Shown: positions 32,725-45,142 of the stretch, piece after piece
How the letters are laid out: every line of letters begins with the position of its first letter
Position numbering within the stretch: the stretch's first letter is position 1
Source: Eucalyptus grandis
Taxonomy: Eukaryota; Streptophyta; Magnoliopsida; Myrtales; Myrtaceae
Direction of reading: 5' to 3'
DNA: 64,000 bases
Assembly: GCF_016545825.1 (NCBI RefSeq)
Contig: NC_052619.1
Coordinates: 67,838,115-67,902,114, forward strand
Notes under the pieces: model-generated
Told to the model about the DNA's origin: nothing
Seen by the model: the letters and a program-made list of their open reading frames with translations, nothing else
Databases searched by the model: none
Made by a program: the position numbers and the translations under genes

Positions 32725-34235
32725 TTTTTTTTTTTTTTATTTTTAACAAACATACTGAAATGCATTAAGAAGAAAAGTGTTTAGTACAAACGTCTCTAGC
32801 ATTAGCACATAATAAATCCAAAAGAGCAGACGGGGGACTATTAACCCAATTTCTAATAAGGCAACCCATTCGTTGGGCTTTGGCTAGCCGGTCAGCCACT
32901 TTGTTCGTATCTCGATTGCAATGGGCTAAGAAAATACTGAGGATTCTTCCAGTTTACGCTTGGCCCTATTCACTAAAGGCTGAACCTCCCAACTTAGGAT
33001 TTTTGCAGAGAGAACCACATCCACCAGCGTACTGCAGTCAGAGTGTATAATTATCTCTCTTTCTAGTCTATTTGGGGCAATCTTTGAGGAGATAAAATCT
33101 AGGGTTTCGACCAGCACTTGAGCCTCTGCTATTTCAGCTGATTTTGCCTCTATGGATTTAGAAAACTCATCAATGATCCTCCCAAGGGCGTCCTTGCATA
33201 TACAAGCCACAGCTGCAGATGAGGGGGGGGCAGTTGCTGTTGGGAGTCTGAAGCGTGGCCTTCGTCTTCAAAATCCAGATCTGAACTTGTGGAGCACTCA
33301 CTTCCTACTGCATTCTCGGATCTGCGCAGATCCATCTCTTTCTCGAAGCTGGCGTTAACGGTACTGCAATCTTCACTCTCGAACCTCTCTTCTGACCCAC
33401 GGATGTTGCAGGTACCACCGTCTACCATAGCTTTTCCTAGATATGTTCTGCGACTTCATTCGTTGTCCACCACATTGGATAGCGACGGGACGACTGCAAC
33501 TTGGCTGCTAAAGATGGGGCTAGCATTGGAGAGGGGATTTTGTTGCTTTTTGCCGGAGATTCCACTGTTTTCTTTCCCGATTAGATCTGGGCTGGTATGA
33601 AGGCAGCTGCTATCATCACTCTGTTTTCCTTTTAGAACTCTTTTTCCGCTGTGATCTTCATTTGAGTTACTAAGTGGACAAGGGAGTTGATCAAACTTAG
33701 GGCCCGGCTGGTTGGCTCGAAGCAATCATCGCCAACTTCTTGGTTCAGATCCACCTCATAAGTAATCACATGGCGTATAGGTAGTTGAAGTGCGGCAACA
33801 TCAAATTCACTCACCAGATCCATTGATCCCCTATCATCTATGGTCGGTCTGCATGATAGTGGAGGATGCTTTAAGCGCTGTCTGATAAGGGTGGTTTGGT
33901 CTAATCCACTGGTTGGGTGCAGGGGTCGCCATTCCCAGGTTTGTGCTCTTCGTGTTTTCTGATTTGGTTTAGGTAGAAACATTTTCTCACTGGTGCTCGA
34001 GATTTGGGGGATGTTGTTTATACCTAAGGCGTGATTGACCTTTTCTATAATTCTTTGTGGACTTCGCATAGCTTCTGAACTAGGTTGAACTGCTGCCCAG
34101 GTTAGATAAGGAATTATGGGAGTGGTATCAATACGATCAATCATATGGCCGTGGCTCATCATTGAATTACATATTTTACACTGTATGTCCAGAAGAAAAA
34201 CCCTTTATTATTAAGTACCTTTCAACTTCTATGTC
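32725..34235 (-). mobile_element. Truncated, rearranged LINE with poly(A), 13-bp TSD and 5' filler
   Basis: A T-run at 32,723-32,740 is the poly(A) tail of a minus-strand element. TTATATGTAGCTT flanks it at 32,712-32,724 and 34,236-34,248. The 3' half encodes an RNase H-like domain (33,210-32,926, IIIHSDCSTLVDVVLSAKIL), and a second frame continues with NRDTNKVADRLAKAQRMG after a frameshift. The 5' half (34,125-33,220) reads as an unplaced ORF1-like protein. Endonuclease and RT are missing, so the copy is internally deleted. The last 110 bp at the 5' end (34,126-34,235) are a copy of nearby host sequence (about 34,273-34,383). Unit A lacks the whole insertion. Confidence 0.82.
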
Positions 34236-34720
34236 TTATATGTAGCTTAAGTACCTTGTCTGTTTGATGTGCTATCAATACGATCAATCATACGGCCGTG
34301 GCTCATCATTGAATTACATATTTTACACTGAATGTCCAGAATAAAAACCCTTTATTATTAGCATGGATCAACTTCTATGTCATATCATGTGAAGCATATT
34401 GACTAGTTTGATGGTGCATTAATCGAGCTAAATGATTCATAAGAGTACACAACTCATATTCAACTCTCACATTACGCAATAATCATAAACTCTCAATGTG
34501 TATGCAGCTTGAATTAAAGTTTAATTAAGCTAGTTGATTGGAAATGAAAAAAGTGTGATGATGCCCTTCATTTGGTTGTGCTAACCTTCTCAAGTCCGAA
34601 GGATATGAACTCGATAGCGGAAGATACACATAGAACAGTGAACCCTATTGTTTCACTATCTTGAGTCAATCGGTTTCAATAAAGTGATTGAGAGTTATGA
34701 AGGGAAATTCATCGGTGTTT

Positions 34721-34723
34721 GAT

Positions 34724-34776
<53 letters not shown>

Positions 34777-34790
34777 TATAGATATATATT
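34721..34790. repeat. TA microsatellite
   Basis: About 70 bp of (TA)n with two GATA interruptions near the right end. Unit A has a short T-rich stretch instead (near 1,480). Confidence 0.95.
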
Positions 34791-34917
34791 TAAAAGAAAA
34801 ATGTAAACATTAGTGTTTAGTAAAGAGCAAAAGAAAGGATGAAATAAAGGGGACTCAAGAATTCTAACCATATCATCACAATACCTAAATGATATATGAT
34901 TTTTCTCATATATTTAC

Positions 34918-36277
34918 CTGGCCTTTAATATCGATCCATTGTATCTTGTACTTTAGATTGATGCTTTTTGAGAACATTATCAGAAAACTGCAACGAATCA
35001 CATTGTTCTATCAAGTTCACATGATTAAACTATAATAGTAAATATGATATAGACTTTGACACTGTTGCAAGGTCCTTTTAGATCCAAATAATGTCAAACC
35101 TACTAAATAGCTGGAACATTAAGCGATGCACAAACTTTTATCTGTCGTTGAATTTGATTAACTTCTTATTACTACTTATAGTCCATCACATTGTTTACCA
35201 TGTCAAATTTGTATATAGCTACAATGCTGATATAGCTACAATCCTAAAAGGAAATTAGTAAGAAAGTGAAGACTTTTGTGATATATATTAACAAATTACC
35301 AAAAAAAGAAGGCACAAAATTGGAGGAAAATCGAAATGTACGCTTTGGTGGAGGCATACGTGGTCAGAAGAGGAAACAAAGGGATACACACTGAGGAACC
35401 AGAACCACTGTTCAAGATCGCTCCTCTCTGATAGGAGAACAGTAACAATTCGAATAATATCGAATTAACGCCTCGGAATAAAATAATATTCCCTTTTGTC
35501 TAAACCTAATAGGAATTGATATAGTAGAGTAAAATAAATACCAAGCACGCGAACACAAGATGATTTTTTTACGTGGAAAACCTCCTCGATGTGAGGAGAT
35601 AAAAAAATCACGGGACCAGAGTCCACCCAAAAGTCTTCACTATCGACGAAATTGGGTGAACAATGTTATTTTCTAGCAAATACTAAAGGTACATAGCAAC
35701 AAACACCTCAAGAACATAATTCTTGGCAATGCACTTAAATTTTATAAGAGATCAAGGATAAATTTTATAAGCCGACCCCGCGTTGTTGACGAGCAACCCA
35801 ACGTCGATCCCTTCCGTGGCTCTCGCAATGGCTGCCGCTATCTCCTCTCCGCTCAGCTTCGTGAGGTCTGCGACCCCAGTCTTGACCTGGACAAACTATC
35901 TCATGCGTCAGATATACCATCACTCGGGAATTCACGCGAATTTTTAACGTAAATGGCATATGAAGTGCTAACTATGTGATGGACCTCGGTGGTTGCTCCG
36001 AATCTATCCCTCAGCTCACTCGAGGTGGCTTCGAGTTTGCTGGGGTTCCAGCCAATGAGCCCAAGGTTGAGGCCCTTGGAGGCGAGCTCGAAGACCAGGG
36101 CTTTCCTGATGTCGTCGGTGGTGCCGGTAGCAATGGCCCATGAGCCGTAGTCTTGCAAGTCCTTCGGGTTCCTCAGGAAGTGGCGTGCAGCCATCAGGCG
36201 AAGGCGAGCAGGTTCTTGAAGAGCGAGATGAAGCATAGTACGGTGGCCGTGGCGATCAAGAAGTCCGCAAGTACCAT
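34918..36277 (-). pseudogene. KCR copy B1, pseudogene
   Basis: Exon 1 at 35,985-36,277 (293 bp) carries the same 1-nt deletion as A1, and the cofactor loop reads TGTTDDIRK. Exon 2 survives as 35,771-35,886 and 35,342-35,429; the middle, which encoded part of the NNAG-to-YxxxK region, is replaced by an LTR fragment. Exon 3 (34,918-34,987) is open and lacks the terminal stop seen in A1. Exon 4 was not found. Its ancestor was already dead at the time of the segmental duplication. Confidence 0.85.
35430..35770 (-). mobile_element. LTR fragment replacing part of KCR B1 exon 2
   Basis: 341 bp with no counterpart in A1, where about 120 bp of exon sequence (2,149-2,269) stands instead. On the minus strand it contains GGTTTTCCACGTAAAAAAAT and CATCTTGTGTTCGCGTG, a pattern common near the end of plant Copia LTRs. 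No target duplication, so it was probably acquired during break repair. The right junction shares ATAAGCCGACC with the original. Confidence 0.6.
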
Positions 36278-38029
36278 CGCTTTGTGCGGAGTGTGGTTTC
36301 ACCAGATAAAGTAGTGGTGGCATTTGCTAAACATTTATAGACGTGTCCCTCACCTCACTGCTCTCCACAACTCCGCGAAGTACCATCTCTCCTCACCCGT
36401 TCGAAGGATAGTTTTGTACCCAGACATTCCCATTGTAAATTGTCAGTGTAAATTATTTTCTCGCAGTGATCTATATATATACAACGTTGATATGTTCATG
36501 ATGAGATGCAACAAAGACACCCGTTTGTCTTAATGTGATGTGATGTGATGTGGTCAAGAGGGGTATGAATGATTATATTTTACATGAAATATAAATAGGA
36601 TGATTTTAGAAGATGGCCAACTGCTAATAATAGAATGTTTCAAAACAGAATGCACTTCCTTTTTCTCTCACACTCCAGAAAAAAAGAACGAACAAAAGGC
36701 AATTTCATTTCCACTTTAAGAAAACAATTAACATTAACACTGAAGAACGTGAATACTTTCTTCGTGATTGTACTCGGACCATCATGAAATTGTATTGTCC
36801 ATCATTCACTTGTGATTCACGTATGTTCCTAGGTAATTCATTTATTACACAATAAAAATGTTAGTTGTTTTTTCCGCCATCTTTCATCCCTCATTGGTCT
36901 CAGAGCTTGTGTTCTGATATTTATTTTGTTTTTCTGTCGAATTTTCTCACAAATTGTTTGATATGGGGATTAAGAGGATGAATTTCATATTGTTTGAATG
37001 CTCATTGATTGGAAAGTGCAACATGAATCATTGAAAACGAACCAAAGCAATGAATGGCTTTGGAGGTCGTGGACGACCATCTCTGTTTTGCCCATTTTTT
37101 TGAATATTTTTCAGCCAAATTCAATTTTTGAATATATGAAATGAAAGTATTTGCTGAGACGATTATAATGGTGGGTGACATGCCACCAGACGATGCCAGA
37201 CATGCCTACACGTGCCAGAAGCCGTTGTGAGTAAGCGCTAGCCACACATTGAGAATGCCCAGCACATGAGCGCCACGCATTTGTTGGCGAATCAATGTGG
37301 GCTGATGTCAATGATGACATTACCAATGGTCGATAACTGACCTCCTGACCGGCGACCCGACCGATTGGAGATCCAATCTGAATTGGATGAAGACTTAACA
37401 CGAAGACCCGACCAAGTTGATCGATCAAGCAGTTGGATCGATTGGACAGGCCAGAAGCCATATTGGCTTGCTGTCACATGCGCCACATGCGCCAAGCACT
37501 CAAACAACACGTGTAAGCGTGTGGGAGTCTAATCAGCGCGTAGTTGGTGGTGCTTGGTTTGTATGAATGTGCTCTACATTGTGAAGTATTTATTTTACAT
37601 GTTTGAATCTTTTAAAGGTGTAAAAATGCATACAAAACCCTAAATATGCATAATTTTTGGGGTATAAGTGAATTGTTTATTCCTTCAAACTTGTATTTCT
37701 CTATGGTTTTGGAAATACAGAAGTTAGTCTACATGTAAATGACCACATATATGTCGTGTAGAGCTTGACTCGATGACTGTATGTATATGCTTTAATATGC
37801 TTGCAATTTCCTAGTTCCAAATAAACTCAAACAATGGTTGTAGATCATTGATCTTTTCACTACATCATGAATCCCGCTTTCGATAATAGTTGTTGTATGA
37901 ATTTTTGTACGTTTATTCACATTGTGGTATGCTTTTTGATATTAATAGAAATGTAGAAATTACATTAAGTCATATAATTATTTTTTTTAGTGAAAGGTGT
38001 AGGTTGGTAGAATTCAAATGTGTCCTTAT
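36278..38029. other. Upstream region of KCR B1; no gene seen
   Basis: Counterpart of 2,775-4,523. Open frames are not conserved between the units. B lacks about 290 bp found in A at 4,524-4,813. Confidence 0.4.
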
Positions 38030-39535
38030 ATAGAACCTAACATTTTCACAAATTAAACTAATTGATAACAGTAAAATAATCATACACAAAAGCTGATTGG
38101 GAACATAGTGAATTTTCATTTATGTACATTTTATTAAATTATCATTAATTTAGTTTGTCTTTACTGCAAATTAAATGTGTATTAATGTGGAAAATGTGCT
38201 AATATTGATTTTATGTTTATTATGTCAATGCGACTGTAGCAATTGATTAAGTTTTCGGCATCAAAGACCATTGTGACCGACTTTAATAAGGGTGAATTCA
38301 AGCATGGAACCTCAATTCAGCACAGAAGAGATCAAGAAATTTATAAAGCTTGGAAAAAGAAAAATAGCATTGCTTGCATCACGATACTAAGTTGTATGTA
38401 GAATAATATCATATATGAATTTGAAGGTTATGATAAAGCTTAAGTAATGTGGACTGTCTTGAAAGATAAGATTATGAATATATCTGTCATAAAGTTGATG
38501 AGACTCATTATCAAGTTTGACACATACCAAAAGCACTCAAATTTGATGATGAAGCAGCATCTTCAAGAAATGTTAAACATGAAATATGAGCTGAAGTCGA
38601 CAAGTTACACTCCTTACTAATAAATAGCAAGTTCATGCTATTATAAGGTTTCTTTCCGACAGTTTTTTTTATTCTTTAGACGCACAATGAGAATATTATC
38701 ATTTTTTTACAATATAGTGCGTCATTTGGAATTAGAGGATGAGTATTTAAAGGCTACAAAATCTTCTGTCCATGTTTATGTTGCTAAATTGGGCTTCTAC
38801 AAAGTTTCCAGCTTCAAGCATATGGGGAACCATAAATTCAACAACAAAGGGAATGAGATTGATTAGGCACCCAATAGAGTTAAGAAATTCTGACGCAAAA
38901 AATGTGATGGAAAGAAGGACAATACTAAGATGATTGATGCTTTTAAAGCATCGATGGTGAAAGTATTTGAGATGACTGATAATGATCTCATGAATTATTT
39001 TCTTAGGATCGAAGTGAAGCAAAGTGCCAAGGGCATTTTGATTTCCCAAAAGGGATATGCAGAAAATATCATTGAAAATTTTATATAAAAAAATGTACTT
39101 TGATCAATGCACTAATTGAGTGTGGAACCAAACTTTCAAAGTTTGATGATGGTGCCGATGTTAATTTGATATATTATAGAAGCTTGATTGGGAGTTTGAG
39201 ATACTTGATATGCACGGGATTGGATATTATGTATATTGTTGGAATTATAAGTTGATATATGGAGAAGCTGAAATCATCTCATCTTAAAGATGTAAAAAAG
39301 ATACTTTGGTGCATCAAAGTTACCACTTCTCATGGCCTACACTACTATCGTTCTGAATCCTTCCAACTTAGAACTCATTCAGATAGTGATTATGTTGGAG
39401 ATATCAATGATCGAAAGACCACTACAGATTTTGTATTTTTCTTATGTGAAAATGCTTTCACGTGGTTATTAAAGAAGCAACCTAATGTCACTCTATCGAC
39501 ATGTAAACTTGATAATGGAAGGTACATATAGAATA
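38030..39535 (+). mobile_element. Copia remnant (gag, RT end/RNase H), unit B
   Basis: Counterpart of 4,527-6,440 with the LTR piece deleted and the middle of gag shortened. RNase H part at 39,259-39,531 (HYYRSESFQLRTHSDSDYVG, NDRKTTTDFVFFL) is more open than in unit A. The internal gag-to-RT deletion is the same. Not functional. Confidence 0.75.
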
Positions 39536-40111
39536 GTGAACACTATCCTTTAACGATCTTGTGGGCACTGCCACGTAAGCATTTGAATGTAAAAAGTGCA
39601 TCGTGCTTAAGAGGGTCCAAAGTAGAAGCACAATCTTTGTTGAAAGACCCGAAAACACAGTGTATAAATGAAAACTTATGCATACCGAATGAAAAATAGA
39701 AAGTCTTCATATCACATGCCATATTCAAGGCTCGACCACAGACCCATATCACGCCACTCCAAGCTTTCATATCCAAGTCATGCACACAAGCTGCAATTAC
39801 ATTGGGGTGCGTCTGAAAATGCGAATACCATGTTCGATGACCTAACGACGCGATCTTTCTCGAGCTCTCAACCATTTCGCGTAACATTCGAGACCCCAAA
39901 CGATGATTGTGTCCATCGTGCGTGCCACGAACGCCTGAACCGAGTGCGACCAATAGGGGTTGCACACCCGGTTGTACCCGATCCATCGCACGCTTGCTCT
40001 GCTGAACATCTTCGCCGAAGGTATGAAGACGTACCATCTGTTCATCCTAGTCATTTTGGTGGCAACAAAAAGAGGAGCCTGCAATATAATTGGAATTCAA
40101 TCGCAGCGTTA

Positions 40112-40940
40112 GGTCTATTTGTTTCACGGAAAATGGACCATTTTCGGAAAATATTTTCCCACAAGTCATTTTTTAGGAAAATGACAATATTTTTGGTGTT
40201 CGGCTAAAACCTAAAAATGTTTCGGAAAATACTTTCTGATATTCGGTAAGGAAAATATTTTCTAAGACTTTACCACTTAAGCATGCATTACTTATAAACC
40301 TATAAATCCATCAAATATGAACTTACCTTTAAATCCTGGCAAACTTACTTCATATCTTTGTTCCCTCATTGTCACCAAACACTTATTTACTCTAAAAAAA
40401 TGTTCGTATGGATTTTAAAAAGAAGTAAAAGATATTAGAAGCAAAGCATGTACAACCCTCATGAGAATCTTCCAGTTGAGTGGCCTGTTCTCCCCCTACG
40501 TCTTTTGTGTTCTAATAAAAAAAGAAGAAGAAGTAAAGTATGTAGAGCCATTTGCTTGAGCAATGTACAACTGTATGGTAGAATAAATAAAGAAAATGAT
40601 AAGCAAGAGTACAGAGTGCGAGCTTGAGATCGACATGTTCAAGGTTCACCTAGCAACAGCTGACGACTAGCCAAGAAAAAAGAAGATGGGAAAAAAAGAA
40701 AAAGAAAAGAAAAGAAAAATGAAATTAAAATAATTCGAATAAAAAAATAAAATTAAAAAATAATTCAAACAAAAAAGAAAGGAGAGGAGGAAGTGAGAAT
40801 TTGTAGAGATGTGAGATAAGAGAGATCAATTTATAAGATTTTTTTCCTTTCACGGAAAACATTTTCCCCAAGAAATTCATTTTCCGTGAAACGAACGCCA
40901 AAAAAATCCGGAAATTATTTTTCGCAAAACAAACGAAACC
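40112..40940. mobile_element. MITE, TTTGTTTCACGGAAAA ends, TSD TTA
   Basis: Absent from unit A, where GCGTTAGTTCTAAAAGC (about 7,017-7,033) is continuous. Ends GGTCTATTTGTTTCACGG and GGTTTCGTTTGTTTTGCG, duplicated TTA at 40,109-40,111 and 40,941-40,943. Same family as 31,391-32,450 but without a GC-rich core; the interior is A-rich. It lies in intron 3 of KCR B2, about 30 bp from exon 4. Confidence 0.88.
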
Positions 40941-41122
40941 TTAATTCTAAAAGCTTTTTCCTTGGGACTTGCAATTCATTAATTTCTATGAAAACTTAAT
41001 TACACATTTGAAGTGAATCTCTAAATCCAAGCATAACCGTTTATCTCATAGTTTCAAACAAACAGTCAAGGAGAAGAAAACAAGCACAATAACAAGACCA
41101 TAAACAAAAGAACGCATATTAA

Positions 41123-41978
41123 CGCACTGTTTGGTAATCATCCAAATAGTGCCTGATTTTGATTTTTTGTTCTCGGGAGCAGTTGGGGAACATAATCACG
41201 TTTGGTAAAAATTTTGTTATTAGAAACAAATTTCTAGTTTTTTGTTCCCAGGAATTAGATTTAGAATAGAATCAAGAATTAAAAAAAAAGTCAAATTTTA
41301 TTCTGAGAACAAATCTAAGAATCAAAATCATATTTCTCTTCTTCTTCTTCTTCTTCATCTACCGACATCCCACAGTTACTATCTTTTGCTATCTGCTGCC
41401 GATCGCCGCCATCCGCCATCGATCACTGCCGCCAATCACCGGCAACCAATTCGGCGAGCTCGCCAGGCTAAGGCGAGGTCTAACGAGCTAGTCGAAGGCA
41501 AGCCCAACCATCGGCGAGGCTCGCCCAGCCCTGCCGGTGGCCAGGTGGGCCTCGCCTAGCCCTGACGAGGCTTGCCCAGCCTTGGCGAGGCCGGCCTAGC
41601 CACAGGTGAGGTTGGGCGAGCCTTGCCTTGCTGTCGACAAGGCTCAGCTCGGTAAGGGCCGACCTCACCGAGGGCCGGCGACGCTCCAGTGAGGCCGTTG
41701 GACCAGCGACCGGCCACCGAAAGAAGAAGAACAAGAGAGAGAAAGGAAAAAAAAGAAAAGAAAAAAAAAGGAAAAAAATATTTAAAAATTAAAAGAAATT
41801 GATTAGGACAGAATCAATGAGCATAGTACCAAACGCAATTCTATTCTGGAATAATAAATTTTAGATAGTTACCAAACGACTTAAAATTCTTAAAAATTGT
41901 TCTCAGGAATATAATAAAAAAATAATCATTTTTTATCAAAACTTGCTCCTGGGAATAGAATCGTTACCCAACGCACCC
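41123..41978. mobile_element. MITE, GGGTGCGTT-type ends, TSD TAA, GC-rich core
   Basis: Private to unit B. The right end read inward is GGGTGCGTTGGGTAACGATT; the left end is a worn version (CGCACTGTTTGGTAATC). TAA flanks both sides (41,120-41,122 and 41,979-41,981). Interior GAGGCTCGCCCAGCC-type GC-rich block at about 41,455-41,700. Same family as 46,656-47,533. Confidence 0.78.
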
Positions 41979-42039
41979 TAAGATTCAGAATTATACCTTT
42001 GCAAGATACAATGCTAGAAAAACCGTTCTCCTTTAGCTC

Positions 42040-42042
42040 ATA
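42040..42042. other. Empty target site of the Harbinger insertion
   Basis: CTCATATAATG in unit B against CTCATA-element-ATATAATG in unit A. It shows one ATA where unit A has two. Confidence 0.92.
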
Positions 42043-42205
42043 TAATGTCTTGTTTCACCAATTAGCAAAGGGCATTGAGTGGCATTTAACTAGCGAGTAC
42101 AGTTGATAGCTAGGGAATATTTTGGGGGTTAGGGGCTAGTGAATGAGGCATGCAGGGTCAATAAATTTACAGACTCATTTCACTTCTTCTTGAGGAACCT
42201 TTTTG

Positions 42206-42552
42206 AGTTCTTATAGGGTGAAAGTCTTAAACTTATTATATATTTATCAATTCAATTATAAACTTTTCAATTGTGCCAATTTAGTTCTCAAATTTTTAAC
42301 GATTTGTCAATTTAGTTATAAACCTTTCAATTGTGTCAAATTAGTCTTAAACATTTTGAAGATTTGACAATTTAATCTTAAATCTATTATTTGGCCAAAA
42401 TGACTACATTACCAAAATTTCAAAAGGTTTACGATTAAATTGGCACAAAAGTATAAAGATTAATTTGGCAAAATCGAAAATTTTAGGACTAATTTGGCAT
42501 AATTGAAAGGTACTGAATTGACCTTCGTACAATAAATTTAAGATTTTTTGAA
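42206..42552. mobile_element. Old MITE with AATTTAGTC-type inverted repeats (unit B)
   Basis: Counterpart of 22,728-23,066, with one extra internal copy of the CAATTTAGTTATAAACC stretch. Shared by both units. Confidence 0.6.
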
Positions 42553-43388
42553 CAATTTTTTTTCATGTGGAGAACTCACAAGTGAAAGAGCAAATAAGTG
42601 ATTGCATGGTCTGGCTAACATGAAACATGACCAGTAAGATAATCGCACGGACCAGCGCATAGATTGGATTATATGACCCCCAACATGCGTTGTGGAATTG
42701 TCACTAATCACGAAGTACCGAGGCTTCTAATCATATTCCCTATATTTGTGAAGTCATGGATAATGAGACCTTGCTCCTAGTCTTTATTTTTTGGGGCTAA
42801 ATATCACTCATTGAACAAGATTAAATTGATCTATTGGAACTTGAGTGGTTATTACGTCATTGAAGGAGAAAGTATATTATGCATCCATTTTACTACCGAC
42901 GTGGAGAAGTGAGTCAATTAGTTTCAATAAAGTGATTGTGTTATGAAGGGAAATTCATTGGCGTTTGATTTTCTTTTTTTAAAAGAAAAAAGTAAACATT
43001 ATAACAATGTTCTCTCGCAAATTTATGAGTGTTTAGTTAGGAGTGGAAAAGAGGACGGAACAAAGGGACACAAGAATTCTAACCATATCATCACAACACC
43101 CAAAAGATATATGATTTTTCTCATACATTTACCTGACATTGAATATCAATCCCTTGTCCTTCGTACTCCAAACTGATGCTTTTTGAGAATGTTGCCAGAA
43201 AACTGCAACGAATCACATTGATATATCTAAGTTCACATGATTGAACTATAAGAATAGATTGGATATAGACTTTGACACCATTGAAAGGTCCTTTTAGATC
43301 CAAATAATGTAAAACATACTAAATTGTTGGAACATTAAGTGATGTATCAATTTTTGTCTGGCATTGAATTTGATTAACTTATTATTAT

Positions 43389-44237
43389 GGGAAATGTGTA
43401 AAAAAAATTTAAAACTTTTTAGTGCCAATTTAGTCATTTCCAACCAATTTTGGCCGGATTTTGCTAACTAGACACCGGCCAGCTGACGTGGGCTAATTAG
43501 TGCTAACGTTGACAACTTTTAATAATATTTTAATATTTTTGAATTTTATTTATTTATTTTTCTTATTTTTCTTATTTTTTTTCTCTCCTCCTTCCTCTGT
43601 CCGCTGGCCGGACCACGACGATCGGCCAAAGGCGACGACCGACGAGGTCGACCTTGCCAACCCTCGCTAGTGGTCACGAGGGCGACCTTGCACTGGGCGG
43701 CGAGGGCGAGCCTCTCCGGCGCCGCCCAAGCTGCAATTCGACGAGGTCAAGCCTCATCGGCCATGGGCAAGGCTTAACCCTCACCAGCTAGGTACGAGGC
43801 GACCTCCCGTGGGTTGGCGAGGGTCAAGCCTCGCCAACCTGGTGCTAGGTCGCCCTTGCGGCCTAGGCTACGCTGGCAAAGCTCACCCTTGCCGCCCAGC
43901 ACGCTTGCGGCCACTGGCGAGGTGGCCGAAGAGGCTTCATTGCCTCTGGCCGATTGCCATGGTCTAGCCAGCGGTTGGAGGAAGGAGGAAAAAATAATAA
44001 AGAATAAAGAATAAATATATTTAAAAATATTATAATATTAATAATAGTTGTCAACGTCACCGCCAATCAAATCATGCAGCCGGCCGACGCCCAATCAGTA
44101 AAATCCGACTAAAATTAACCAAAACATAACTGAATTAACACTAAGTAAAAAGATTTATGACTAAATTAACACCAAAAAAAGGTTTATGACTAAATTGGCA
44201 CAAATACAAAATGTTTAGAATTTTTTTGACACTTTTA
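43389..44237. mobile_element. Mutator-like MITE with GC-rich core
   Basis: Private to unit B; unit A reads through at about 23,898. Ends are inverted (GAAATGTGTAAAAAAAATTT against AAAAGTGTCAAAAAAATTC, then GTGCCAATTTAGTCA on both sides). Flanks are TTATTATT-like, so the target duplication is ambiguous. The core at 43,600-43,930 is rich in GGCGAGG and CCTCGCC. It lies in intron 2 side of exon 3 of KCR B2. Confidence 0.75.
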
Positions 44238-45139
44238 TTATTGCTTAAAGTTCATCACATTGTTTACAATGTCAAATTTGTATATGAATCCTGATATAGC
44301 TACAATCCTAAAAGGAAATTAGTAAGAAAGAGAAAACTTTTGCATTATAAATTTGATTAACAAATTACAAAAAAATAAAAGACACAAAACTGGAAGAAAA
44401 TCGAAACTTACGCTTTGGTGGAGGCATACAAGTTCAAAAGAGGAAACGAAGAGATATACACGGTGGAACCAGATCCCATGTTCAAGATCGCTCCTCTCTT
44501 CCTCTTCAACATTCCATCGATCACTCCCTTCGTCGCCCACACCGCTGCGTTGACGTTCACTCTCAACATGCTCTCCGTCAACTCTCGATCCACCTCGTGA
44601 AAGTATTTCGGGAGAGAAGCCATCCCCGCGTTGTTGACCAGCAACCCGACGTCGATCCCTTCCGTCGCTCCTGCAATGGCCGCCGCTATCTCCTCTCCGC
44701 TCAGCTTCGCGAGATCGGCGACCACGGTCTTGACCTGGACAAAGTGTCTCGTGCGTCAGATGTACCATCACTCGGGAATTTTAATGTAAATGGCATATGA
44801 AGTGCTAACTATGTAATGGACCTCGGTGGTTTCTCCAAATCCATCCCTCAGCTCCCTCGAGGTAGCCTCAAGAGCGAGATGGAGCCTAGTACGGTGGCCG
44901 TGGCGATCAAGAAGTCCGCAAGAACCATCGCTTTGTGCGATGTGTAGTTTCACCAGAGGACTTCGGAATGGCAAGTGCTGAACATTTATTGACGTCTCTC
45001 TCACCTCACTGCTCTCCAAAACTCCGGGACGTACCAGCTCTCCTCCTCACCGCATATCCAAATATATTCTGTACTCGAATCTTCCTAGTGTAAATTGACA
45101 GTGTGTAAATTATTTTCTTAGAGTGATCTACAGCCCATC

Positions 45140-45142
<3 letters not shown>

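Larger units (their letters stand above)
39842..44928 (-). pseudogene. KCR copy B2, pseudogene
   Basis: Exons correspond one to one with A2: exon 1 at 44,822-44,928, exon 2 at 44,412-44,734, exon 3 at 43,133-43,202, exon 4 at 39,842-40,078. Exon 1 is 107 bp instead of 294: 187 bp are deleted, including the membrane anchor end and the whole TGxxxGIG loop, and the frame shifts. Exons 2 to 4 remain open, with NNAG, YASTK and PLFVATKMTR. Exon 4 lacks one glycine codon near the C-terminus. Exon 4 is followed upstream by three MITEs in intron 3. Without exon 1 the product could not bind NADPH. Confidence 0.88.

Noticed and set aside
39543..40037. 164-codon minus-strand frame
   Set aside because: It is an out-of-phase reading of KCR B2 exon 4 and its 3' flank; the exon frame carries the family signature.
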